Origin: ZCTH02-B3 sp036563895
GTDB lineage: Bacteria > Bacillota > Bacilli > Paenibacillales > Paenibacillaceae
Assembly: GCA_036563895.1 (NCBI GenBank)
Contig: DATCLN010000010.1
Coordinates: forward strand, 1 to 15,517
DNA: 15,517 nucleotides
Direction of reading: 5' to 3'
Shown here: piece after piece, positions 8,249 to 14,831 of the stretch
Layout: each line of letters opens with the position of its first letter
Numbering within the stretch: position 1 is the first letter of the stretch
Translations under genes and position numbers: made by a program
The notes under the pieces: generated by a model
The model's database searches: none
The model's input: the letters and a program-made list of their open reading frames with translations, nothing else
What the model was told of the DNA's origin: nothing

Positions 8249-8841
8249 ACTGGCAAGGGATTGTCGTCGGCTACGCGGTGACCGGTTCGCATTGCACGCT
8301 GCCCGAAGCGGTGCCGCAAATCCGTCGGTTCGTGGAAGCCGGCGCCGAGGTGGTTCCGGTCGTCTCCCACAGCGTCATGACGACCGACACCCGTTTCGGC
8401 ACCGCGGAGCAGTGGAAACGCGAGCTCAAGGAAGTGACCGGCAACGACATCATCGGCTCCATCGTGGAAGCCGAACCCCTCGGCCCCACCAAAAGGTTTG
8501 ACCTGATGGTGATTGCGCCGTGCACGGGGAACACGACCAGTAAGCTGGCCAACGCGATGACCGACAGTGCGGTGCTGATGGCCGCCAAGGCGCAGATGCG
8601 CAACGGCCGTCCGCTCGTCTTGGCGATCTCGACCAACGACGGGCTCGGCCTGAACGCCGCCAACATCGCGAAGCTTCTGGTAACGAAAAATATCTATTTC
8701 GTGCCCTTCGGACAGGACAATCCGCACCAGAAGCCGAATTCGCTGGTGGCGCGCATGGATCTGCTGCTGGAGACCTGCGAGGCGGCGCTGCAGGGGAAAC
8801 AGATTCAGCCGCTGCTCATCGAGCGGTTCCGGTACGCCTGA
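8245..8841 (+). CDS. dpaB: Dipicolinate synthase subunit B (flavoprotein)
   Basis: The 198-residue product belongs to the flavoprotein fold (HFCD type, as in the phosphopantothenoylcysteine decarboxylase domain) and forms the second subunit of dipicolinate synthase. Visible features are the N-terminal GYAVTGSHCTL (9-19), the loop VSHSVMTTDTRFG, and the motif APCTGNTTSKLANAMTDS from residue 91, which belongs to the flavin-binding site in relatives. The NPHQKPNSLVARMDLL near the C terminus is characteristic of SpoVFB. Its ATG overlaps the dpaA stop as ATGA, indicating coupled translation of an equimolar pair. The next 150 bases, up to asd, show no clear terminator, so some readthrough into asd is possible. 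Confidence 0.96.
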   Translation: MNWQGIVVGYAVTGSHCTLPEAVPQIRRFVEAGAEVVPVVSHSVMTTDTRFGTAEQWKRELKEVTGNDIIGSIVEAEPLGPTKRFDLMVIAPCTGNTTSKLANAMTDSAVLMAAKAQMRNGRPLVLAISTNDGLGLNAANIAKLLVTKNIYFVPFGQDNPHQKPNSLVARMDLLLETCEAALQGKQIQPLLIERFRYA

Positions 8842-8994
8842 GGAAGGCGAGAGGGAACGGACGACGGCAGGGCCGGCGGAGGAACGGACGCCGAAGGGAA
8901 CGATGCCGGACGAAACGGCCGGCCCGGGGCGGCGAGGCGCAAGCGGAACCGGCTGCAACTTTTGCGGAGCAAGGGATGGGGGAAACCGAAAGCC

Positions 8995-10026
8995 ATGGCG
9001 AAGACACGGTACAATGTCGCCGTCGTCGGCGCGACGGGCGCCGTCGGGGAACAGATGCTGAACATGCTGGAGGAACGCGATTTTCCCATCGACAACCTGA
9101 AAGTGTTGTCGTCGGCGCGTTCCGCGGGCAAGAGGCTCAAGTTCCGCGGCGAGGAACTGACGGTGGAGGAAGCGACGCCGGAGAGCTTCGAAGGCGTCGA
9201 TATCGCGCTGTTCAGCGCCGGAGGCGACGTCAGCCGCAGGCTGGTGCCGCAGGCGGTGGAGCGCGGCGCGGTCTGCATCGACAACACCAGCGCCTTCCGC
9301 ATGGACCCCGCCGTTCCGCTGGTGGTGCCGGAGGTCAACGCGCACAAGATCGCCGAACACAAGGGCATCATTGCCAATCCGAACTGCTCCACGATCCAGA
9401 TGGTGGTGGCGCTGAAGCCGCTGTACGACCGATACGGCATCGACCGCGTCATCGTTTCGACCTACCAGGCCGTCTCCGGAGCCGGCGCCCGCGCGGTGGA
9501 AGAAACGCTGCGGCAGACACGGGAGCAGCTGGCCGGCAATTCCTTCGAACCGGACGTGCTGCCCGTGGCTTCCTTGCCGGTGAAGCACCCGATCGCCTTC
9601 AACGCCATTCCGCAGATCGACAAGTTCCAGGACAACGGCTATACCTTCGAAGAAATGAAAATGGTCAACGAGACGAAAAAGATCATGGGCGACGACCGGA
9701 TCCGGGTGTCCGCCACCTGCGTGCGCATTCCGGTCCTGCGCGGCCATTCCGAATCGGTCTACGTGGAGCTGGCCAGCGATTTCGACCTGGACGAGGTCAG
9801 GGAACTGCTGGCCAATGCGCCCGGCGTCGTCGTGCAGGACGACCCGGCAAGCCAGCTTTACCCGCAGGCCATCCACGCGGCCGGCCGGAAGGAAGTGTTC
9901 GTGGGGCGCATCCGGCGCGACCTGACGAATCCGCGCGCGCTCAACATGTGGATCGTCTCCGACAACCTGCTGAAGGGCGCCGCCTGGAACGCCGTACAGA
10001 TCGCGGAGCATCTTGCCGCCATGTGA
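8995..10026 (+). CDS. asd: Aspartate-semialdehyde dehydrogenase
   Basis: Asd reduces beta-aspartyl phosphate to aspartate semialdehyde with NADPH, the branch point to lysine, diaminopimelate, dipicolinate, threonine and methionine. The 343-residue product is of normal length. It has the nucleotide-binding GATGAVGEQ (10-18), the catalytic cysteine C131 in NPNCSTIQ and the active-site histidine H251 in RGHSESV. The ATG at 8995 gives the normal N terminus AKTRYNVAVVG; its ribosome site is weak (GGGGGA, about 10 bases upstream), and a TTG at 8962 is a less likely alternative. It lies between dpaB and dapA, as in B. subtilis, but the aspartokinase gene dapG that normally separates asd from dapA is missing. 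I see no convincing promoter in the 153 bases upstream. Confidence 0.97.
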   Translation: MAKTRYNVAVVGATGAVGEQMLNMLEERDFPIDNLKVLSSARSAGKRLKFRGEELTVEEATPESFEGVDIALFSAGGDVSRRLVPQAVERGAVCIDNTSAFRMDPAVPLVVPEVNAHKIAEHKGIIANPNCSTIQMVVALKPLYDRYGIDRVIVSTYQAVSGAGARAVEETLRQTREQLAGNSFEPDVLPVASLPVKHPIAFNAIPQIDKFQDNGYTFEEMKMVNETKKIMGDDRIRVSATCVRIPVLRGHSESVYVELASDFDLDEVRELLANAPGVVVQDDPASQLYPQAIHAAGRKEVFVGRIRRDLTNPRALNMWIVSDNLLKGAAWNAVQIAEHLAAM

Positions 10027-10042
10027 CGGAGGAGGAACACCC

Positions 10043-10921
10043 ATGGATTTCGGCCGGCTGATCACGGCGATGGTTACCCCGTTCAAGGAAAATCTCGAGA
10101 TCGACTGGGAGACGACGGGAAGGCTGATCGACTACCTGATCGAAGAGCAGCAGACCGACAGCATCGTCGTCAGCGGCACGACCGGCGAGTCGCCGACGCT
10201 GACCGACGAGGAGAAGCTGGCCCTGTTCCGCTTCGCGGTGGAGCGCGCCGCCGGCAGATGCCGCATCATCGCCGGCACCGGCAGCAACGATACGGCGCAC
10301 TCCGTCCATCTCACCCGCGAGGCGGAGAAGATCGGCGTGGACGGGGTGCTGGCCGTGGTGCCCTATTACAACAAGCCGAGCCAGGAAGGCCTGTACCGGC
10401 ATTTTCGCGCCATCGCCGAAGCGACCTCGCTTCCCGTCATGATGTACAACGTGCCCAGCCGGACGGTCACCAGCCTTTCCGTGGAAACGACGCTGCGCCT
10501 GGCTGAAATCCCCAACATTCTTGCGGTCAAGGAATGCGCCGGCATTGATCACATGACGGCCATCCTGCGCCGGAAACCGGAACGCTTCCGGGTGTACAGC
10601 GGCGAAGACAGCCTGACGCTGGCGACCCTGGCCGTCGGCGGCTACGGCATCGTCAGCGTGGCCAGCCATATCATCGGCCGGAAAATGAAGGCGATGATCA
10701 ACGCCTATCTGAACGGCCGGGTGGAGGAAGCGGCCCGCCTGAACCTGGAATGCTACCCGGTTTTCCACGGCCTGTTCAACTGTCCCCATCCGGTGCCCAA
10801 TCCGGTGCCGGTAAAATACGCCCTGTCGCTGCGAGGCCTGCCGGTGGGCGGCGTCCGGCCGCCGCTGGCGGAAGTGAACGAGAAGGAAGCGGAGTTTCTC
10901 CGTCAACTGTTGGCGGAGTGA
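10043..10921 (+). CDS. dapA: 4-hydroxy-tetrahydrodipicolinate synthase
   Basis: DapA condenses pyruvate with aspartate semialdehyde, the first committed step to lysine, diaminopimelate for peptidoglycan, and dipicolinate for spores. The 292-residue product is a TIM-barrel class I aldolase. The Schiff-base lysine is K163 in LAVKECAG, the catalytic tyrosine is Y135 in MYNVPSRT, and the proton-relay elements GTTGES (about 43-48) and PYYNKP (107-112) are present. The ATG at 10043 follows a strong GGAGGAGG site (10028-10035) and starts 16 bases after the asd stop, so asd and dapA are surely cotranscribed. A terminator follows closely. Together with asd and the dpa genes it forms a supply line for dipicolinate during sporulation. 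Confidence 0.97.
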   Translation: MDFGRLITAMVTPFKENLEIDWETTGRLIDYLIEEQQTDSIVVSGTTGESPTLTDEEKLALFRFAVERAAGRCRIIAGTGSNDTAHSVHLTREAEKIGVDGVLAVVPYYNKPSQEGLYRHFRAIAEATSLPVMMYNVPSRTVTSLSVETTLRLAEIPNILAVKECAGIDHMTAILRRKPERFRVYSGEDSLTLATLAVGGYGIVSVASHIIGRKMKAMINAYLNGRVEEAARLNLECYPVFHGLFNCPHPVPNPVPVKYALSLRGLPVGGVRPPLAEVNEKEAEFLRQLLAE

Positions 10922-10942
10922 GGGGAGCGCTTTTGCATCCCG

Positions 10943-10980
10943 ACCGGTGTCTCTTGCGGAGCGCCGGTTTTTACTTTTTT
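10943..10980 (+). terminator. Intrinsic terminator after dapA
   Basis: ACCGGTG (10943-10949) pairs with CGCCGGT (10962-10968), seven pairs with one G-U, followed by TTTTTACTTTTTT. The tail overlaps the -35 region proposed for the next gene. Confidence 0.65.
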
Positions 10981-10997
10981 CCTCGTTCATGTATAAT
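10969..10997 (+). promoter_or_regulatory. Sigma-A promoter of RNase J gene
   Basis: A perfect TATAAT stands at 10992-10997. The -35 is weak (TTTTAC at 10969-10974, 17-base spacing) and lies in the terminator tail. The leader to the TTG start would be about 80 bases. A TTGACA at 11033-11038 has no good -10 at the right distance. Confidence 0.55.
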
Positions 10998-11086
10998 AGT
11001 TGCTGAGTGATTGGGTGCGGCCATATTGCTGTTTGACAACTCCATAATGGTTCGGGATCGTCGAGACGGTTTGGGAGGTACTTCAT

Positions 11087-12766
11087 TTGCCAAAGAAGAA
11101 CAACCAGGAGAAACTGCTCATTTTCGCACTGGGCGGTGTCGGCGAGATCGGCAAGAACATGTACGTCGTGCAGTACGGCAACGACATCGTCGTGGTGGAC
11201 GCGGGTCTCAAGTTTCCCGAGGAAGACATGCTCGGCATCGACGTCGTCATCCCGGACATTACGTATCTGGTGGAAAATCGGGACAAGGTGCGGGCGATCC
11301 TGCTGACGCACGGCCACGAGGATCACATCGGAGGATTGCCCTATGTCCTGAAAAGTCTGAATGTCCCGGTGTACGGAACGCGGCTCACGCTCGGGCTGGT
11401 GGAGCACAAGCTCAAAGAGGCCGGTTTGCTGGGCGAGACGGAACGCCACCTGATCAATCCCGATTCGCAGCTCCGGTTCGGCTCGATTCGCGCCGCGTTT
11501 TTTCGCACCAACCACAGCATTCCGGATTCCGTCGGCATTTGCCTTGACACTCCGGAAGGCACCGTGGTCATTACCGGCGACTTCAAGTTCGACCACACGC
11601 CGGTCGGCGGCCAGTATGCGGATTTGCAGCGGATGGCGGAAATCGGCCGCCGCGGCGTGCTCGCGCTGCTGTCGGACAGCACCAACGCGGAGCGCCCGGG
11701 CTTCACGCCGTCGGAGAGCAACATCGGCAAGGAGCTCGCGTCGATTTTCCGCGCGGCGAAGCAGCGCGTGATCGTGGCGACCTTCGCCTCGAACATCCAC
11801 CGGATCCAGCAGGTGATCTATGCCGCCGCCGAGACCCGGCGCAAGCTGGCGGTGGTCGGCCGCAGCATGGTCAACGTGGTGACCATTGCCTCGGACCTCG
11901 GGTATCTGGACATTCCCGACGGCATGCTGATCGATCCGGAAGACGTGAACAAGCTCCCCGCGGACAAGGTCGTCATCCTGTCCACGGGAAGCCAGGGCGA
12001 ACCGATGTCCGCCCTGACCCGCATGGCCCGATCCACCCACCGCACAGTGGACATCCTGCCCGGGGATACCGTGGTCATCGCCGCCACTCCCATTCCGGGC
12101 AACGAACGCTACGTTGGCCGGACGGTCGACGAACTCATGCGCCTTGGCGCGAATGTCATCTACGGCCCCGGCCCCGCCTCGCCCGTGCACGTGTCGGGGC
12201 ATGGAAGCCAGGAAGATCTGAAGCTCATGCTGAACCTGATGCGCCCGAAATACTTCATTCCGGTGCACGGCGAATACCGGATGCTCCGTCACCACGCGAT
12301 GCTGGCCGAAGCGGTAGGCATCGACAAGGAAAACATCTTCATGATCGACAACGGCGACACCGTGGAGATCCAGAACGGCCAGGCCCGCAAGGGCGCCAGG
12401 GTGCCGTCGGGGAACGTGATGATCGACGGCCTCGGCGTCGGCGACGTGGGCAACATCGTCCTGCGGGACCGCAAGCTCCTGTCGCAGGACGGCATTCTGG
12501 TCATCGTGGTGACGCTGAGCAAACAGGACGGTTCGATCCTGTCCGGGCCCGACATCATCTCCCGCGGTTTCGTGTACGTGCGGGAGTCCGAAGGGCTGCT
12601 GGAGGAAGCGAACCGGATCGTGGCGCAAACGCTGCAGAAACTGGCGGGCGAAAACATCAGCGAATGGGCTTCCCTGAAGAACCATGTCAGGGAAGCGGTC
12701 GGAAGATTTTTGTATGAACAAACGAGAAGAAGACCGATGATTCTGCCGATCATCATGGAAGTCTGA
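11087..12766 (+). CDS. rnjB: Ribonuclease J
   Basis: RNase J is a metallo-beta-lactamase/beta-CASP nuclease with 5' exonuclease and endonuclease activity, central to mRNA decay and rRNA maturation in Firmicutes. The 559-residue product shows the zinc motif HGHEDH (75-80), H143 in TNHSIPDS, D165 in ITGDFKFD, and the beta-CASP residues H372 in SGHGS and H394 in PVHGEYRM, so all catalytic positions appear intact. The C-terminal oligomerisation domain ends in RRRPMILPIIMEV. The TTG start at 11087 has GGGAGG at 11073-11078. The locus after dapA is that of rnjB (ymfA, RNase J2) in B. subtilis, and the symbol follows that position; from sequence alone it could equally be a J1-type enzyme. It has its own promoter and a strong terminator. 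Confidence 0.95.
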   Translation: MPKKNNQEKLLIFALGGVGEIGKNMYVVQYGNDIVVVDAGLKFPEEDMLGIDVVIPDITYLVENRDKVRAILLTHGHEDHIGGLPYVLKSLNVPVYGTRLTLGLVEHKLKEAGLLGETERHLINPDSQLRFGSIRAAFFRTNHSIPDSVGICLDTPEGTVVITGDFKFDHTPVGGQYADLQRMAEIGRRGVLALLSDSTNAERPGFTPSESNIGKELASIFRAAKQRVIVATFASNIHRIQQVIYAAAETRRKLAVVGRSMVNVVTIASDLGYLDIPDGMLIDPEDVNKLPADKVVILSTGSQGEPMSALTRMARSTHRTVDILPGDTVVIAATPIPGNERYVGRTVDELMRLGANVIYGPGPASPVHVSGHGSQEDLKLMLNLMRPKYFIPVHGEYRMLRHHAMLAEAVGIDKENIFMIDNGDTVEIQNGQARKGARVPSGNVMIDGLGVGDVGNIVLRDRKLLSQDGILVIVVTLSKQDGSILSGPDIISRGFVYVRESEGLLEEANRIVAQTLQKLAGENISEWASLKNHVREAVGRFLYEQTRRRPMILPIIMEV

Positions 12767-12803
12767 GCAATTTGCGCATCACCCTGCACTCGCAACAACC
12801 AAA

Positions 12804-12854
12804 AAGGAGCTGTCCCAAAAGTCACACAAGACAGAGGGACCGCTCCTTGTTTTT
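12804..12854 (+). terminator. Strong terminator after RNase J, possibly an IS end
   Basis: AAGGAGC (12804-12810) and GTCCC (12812-12816) pair with GGGAC (12836-12840) and GCTCCTT (12842-12848), a 12-pair stem with one T/C mismatch, followed by GTTTTT. It can act as an intrinsic terminator for rnjB. The left arm GGAGCTGTCCCAAAAGT also resembles ends of some insertion sequences (I recall IS1182-like ends of this kind), so it may be inherited from one. Confidence 0.7.
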
Positions 12855-12864
12855 GGCAGAACAA

Positions 12865-12927
12865 AAAGAAACCCTCTTTTGGCACATGGATGCGACGGGC
12901 AGCCATCGCCAAAGGAGTGGTTTCTTT
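12865..12927. repeat. Long imperfect inverted repeat (hairpin)
   Basis: AAAGAAACC (12865-12873) is the perfect complement of GGTTTCTTT (12919-12927). Inside it, TCTTTTGG (12875-12882) pairs with CCAAAGGA (12909-12916) with one G-T pair, and the odd bases between form a small bulge. The 26-base loop can add GATG with CATC. No gene lies here. It could be a second terminator, read in either direction, or part of a decayed insertion sequence. Confidence 0.6.
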
Positions 12928-13064
12928 GGTTTTCAGTAAACCGCGGATCAGTTAAACCTTCCCATGAAAGCCAAATACATTTGGCGGGAGATGACAAGGA
13001 AATACCCTGAAAAATGTTGAAATTAATATGGCTTTCGAAAAATCCGGGGTATCAACGGTTGAAG
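12928..13064. other. Gene-free spacer with interleaved palindromes
   Basis: No supportable gene lies in the roughly 360 bases between rnjB and the ImmA gene. In this part GAAAGCCA (12966-12973) is the complement of TGGCTTTC (13029-13036). ATACCC (about 13003-13008) could pair with GGGTAT (about 13047-13052), which would make an interleaved, pseudoknot-like arrangement. A short open stretch at 12964-13020 (18 codons, MKAKYIWREMTRKYPEKC) has no ribosome site and is probably debris. Base composition is lower in GC than in the housekeeping genes to the left. Confidence 0.4.
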
Positions 13065-13100
13065 TTGTAAGACCCTGAGAAATCACCGATAATCTATAAT
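13065..13100 (+). promoter_or_regulatory. Promoter of ImmA-PIN module
   Basis: TTGTAA (13065-13070) and GATAAT (13088-13093) are spaced by 17 bases. A second -10-like TATAAT follows at 13095-13100. Transcription would begin about 20 bases before the GTG start. The direct repeat ATAATCTATAAT could be an operator for the module's own helix-turn-helix protein; this is speculative. Confidence 0.55.
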
Positions 13101-13124
13101 GGGGAACAGAGAGGCGGTGGGAAA

Positions 13125-14261
13125 GTGGCAAGGGTGGCCGTAAATCCGGAGTTGATCCGATGGGCGATCCAATGCGCGGATGCTGGCGAATGGATCGAAA
13201 AAAGATTTCCCATGGTAACCAAATGGCTGAAAAATGAAACCCGGCCGACGCTGAAACAGCTGGAACAGTTCGCGAAAGCCACTTCCACGCCTCTGGGATA
13301 TTTCTTTCTGCCCAAACCGCCGGAGATCAAGCTTCCCATTCCCCATTACAGAACTGTCGGTGATGCGCAAGCTGCCAAACCAAGCGTCAACTTGCTGGAA
13401 ACCATCTACATGATGCAGCGGCGACAGGCCTGGATGCGGGAATATTTGATGGATTTGGGGCATGAACCTCTTCCTTTTGTCGGCTCCTGGAAATTGTCGT
13501 CCCATCCTCGGGAAGTAGCCCAAGACATTAGGAATACCCTGGGGTTGGGAAACGGTTGGGCGTCCGTCTGTAGAAGCTGGACAGAAGCCTTGCAATATTT
13601 GCTGGGCAAAATTGAGGAGATCGGCATCCTGGTAGTCAGAAACGGCATTGTCGGGAACAACACGCACCGAAAACTGGACGTGAATGAATTTCGGGGTTTT
13701 GTGCTGGTGGATGCATACGCGCCTCTCATTTTCATCAATGGAGCTGACGGCAAGGCAGCCCAGATGTTTACGGTGGCGCATGAACTTGCCCACATCTGGT
13801 ACGGGGAAAGCGCGGCTTTCGATCTTTCCGGTTTGCAGCCTTCCGTCCAGCGGATCGAGCAGGCCTGCAACCAGACGGCTGCGGAGTTTCTCGTTCCGGA
13901 AGATGAAATGAGGGCCGCATGGCGTGGTGTGAAAGATTCCAGAGACCGGTTCAATCAATTGGCTCGACGATTCAAAGTGAGCAGCATTGTAGCGGCTCGC
14001 AGGGCGCTGGATTTGCAACTCATCACCAAGGATGAATTTTTCAATTTTTACCGCGATTGGCTGGAAAACGAATATGACCGGGATGATGGCGGAGGGAATT
14101 TCTATCGCAATCAAAATTTCCGCGTTGGCCGGCGTTTCGCGGAGGCTGTTTATACGAGCGTGAAGGAAGGACGTCTTCTTTATACGGAGGCTTACAGACT
14201 TACCGGACTGAGCGGGGACGCCTTTGTGAAATATGGGAAATACCTTGGTTTTGAGGTGTAG
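13125..14261 (+). CDS. XRE-type ImmA/IrrE metallo-endopeptidase (COG2856)
   Basis: The 378-residue product joins an N-terminal XRE-like DNA-binding domain (about 1-65, including RPTLKQLEQFAKATSTPLGYFFLP) to an ImmA/IrrE zinc peptidase domain. The zinc site is HELAH with H219, E220 and H223, and the third ligand is probably E254 in CNQTAAEFLVP. The C-terminal part, with GRRFAEAVYTSVKEGRLLYTEAYRLTGL, is typical of long COG2856 proteins. ImmA cleaves a phage-type repressor, and IrrE acts in the Deinococcus DNA damage response. Members fused to XRE often sit beside PIN toxins and are thought to be antitoxins or regulators. The start is GTG 13125; its ribosome site is poor (GGCGGTGGG). The stop is two bases before the PIN gene. 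Composition is more AT-rich than in the genes to the left, suggesting transfer. Confidence 0.88.
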   Translation: MARVAVNPELIRWAIQCADAGEWIEKRFPMVTKWLKNETRPTLKQLEQFAKATSTPLGYFFLPKPPEIKLPIPHYRTVGDAQAAKPSVNLLETIYMMQRRQAWMREYLMDLGHEPLPFVGSWKLSSHPREVAQDIRNTLGLGNGWASVCRSWTEALQYLLGKIEEIGILVVRNGIVGNNTHRKLDVNEFRGFVLVDAYAPLIFINGADGKAAQMFTVAHELAHIWYGESAAFDLSGLQPSVQRIEQACNQTAAEFLVPEDEMRAAWRGVKDSRDRFNQLARRFKVSSIVAARRALDLQLITKDEFFNFYRDWLENEYDRDDGGGNFYRNQNFRVGRRFAEAVYTSVKEGRLLYTEAYRLTGLSGDAFVKYGKYLGFEV

Positions 14262-14263
14262 TT

Positions 14264-14800
14264 ATGGACCAGTCCGTCCAACCCGCCCAATCTCCCCAAC
14301 CCCCCCAAACCATCCGTTTCGTACTGGATGCCAATGTTTTTATCAGCGCGCACAGGACTTATTATGCTTTTGACATTGTGCCTTGTTTTTGGCGTATGCT
14401 TGTCGAACTGGCAGAAAAGGGACTTGTCGCAAGCATAGATCGGGTGAAAGAAGAATTGCAAAAAGGCGAAGATCCGTTGAAAATATGGGCATTATCCGAG
14501 TTTGATCAGTGGTTTTTACCTTCAACTACCGATGAAGTAGTGGATTCCTTTAGGCAATTGATGGAATGGACATTTGGCAATCCTGACTATGAAGATGTTG
14601 CAAAGAATCAATTTGCCGATGTGGCGGACAGTTGGCTGGTTGCTTTTGCAAAAGCATATAACTATGTAGTTGTAACTCATGAGCAACCCAAGAATTCACC
14701 AAAAAAAATATACATCCCAAACGCTTGCAAGGCTATGGGAGTTCAATATATGAACACTTTTGAAATGTTTCGAAAGTTGAATGTAAAGTTATGTGCTTAA
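14264..14800 (+). CDS. DUF4411-type PIN domain nuclease, putative toxin
   Basis: The 178-residue product has the acidic layout of PIN-fold RNases: D22 in FVLDANVFI, E63/E64 in RVKEEL, D119 and D122 in FADVADSWLVAFA, and E140 in VVVTHEQ. The C-terminal KKIYIPNACKAMGVQYMNTFEMF is what I recognise as DUF4411, often encoded directly after an XRE-ImmA gene. PIN toxins cleave RNA; the target here is unknown. The ATG at 14264 follows GAGGTG (14253-14258) inside the end of the upstream gene and two bases after its stop, so the pair is translationally coupled. The first 16 residues are a Pro/Gln-rich run absent from a minimal PIN domain, encoded by C-rich DNA with seven consecutive C at 14300-14306. 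The rest of the gene is clearly AT-rich compared with the chromosome around it, a sign of horizontal origin. Confidence 0.82.
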   Translation: MDQSVQPAQSPQPPQTIRFVLDANVFISAHRTYYAFDIVPCFWRMLVELAEKGLVASIDRVKEELQKGEDPLKIWALSEFDQWFLPSTTDEVVDSFRQLMEWTFGNPDYEDVAKNQFADVADSWLVAFAKAYNYVVVTHEQPKNSPKKIYIPNACKAMGVQYMNTFEMFRKLNVKLCA

Positions 14801-14831
14801 TAAGTCTGCCAAAGCGGAAGGTGTTGCCGTA

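Noticed and set aside
11033..11061. TTGACA at 11033-11038 as a second rnjB promoter
   Set aside because: No acceptable -10 follows at 16-18 bases, and the TATAAT at 10992 is a better candidate.
9941..12721. Very long antisense open frame (over 900 codons) opposite dapA and rnjB
   Set aside because: It mirrors strong third-position GC bias of the real genes, has a His/Asp/Arg-rich low-quality sequence and matches no family. Similar frames lie opposite pnp (1805-4177) and mlpA.
12964..13020. Small peptide of 18 residues (MKAKYIWREMTRKYPEKC)
   Set aside because: There is no ribosome site and it lies inside a palindrome-rich, probably decayed stretch; it is mentioned only as possible debris.
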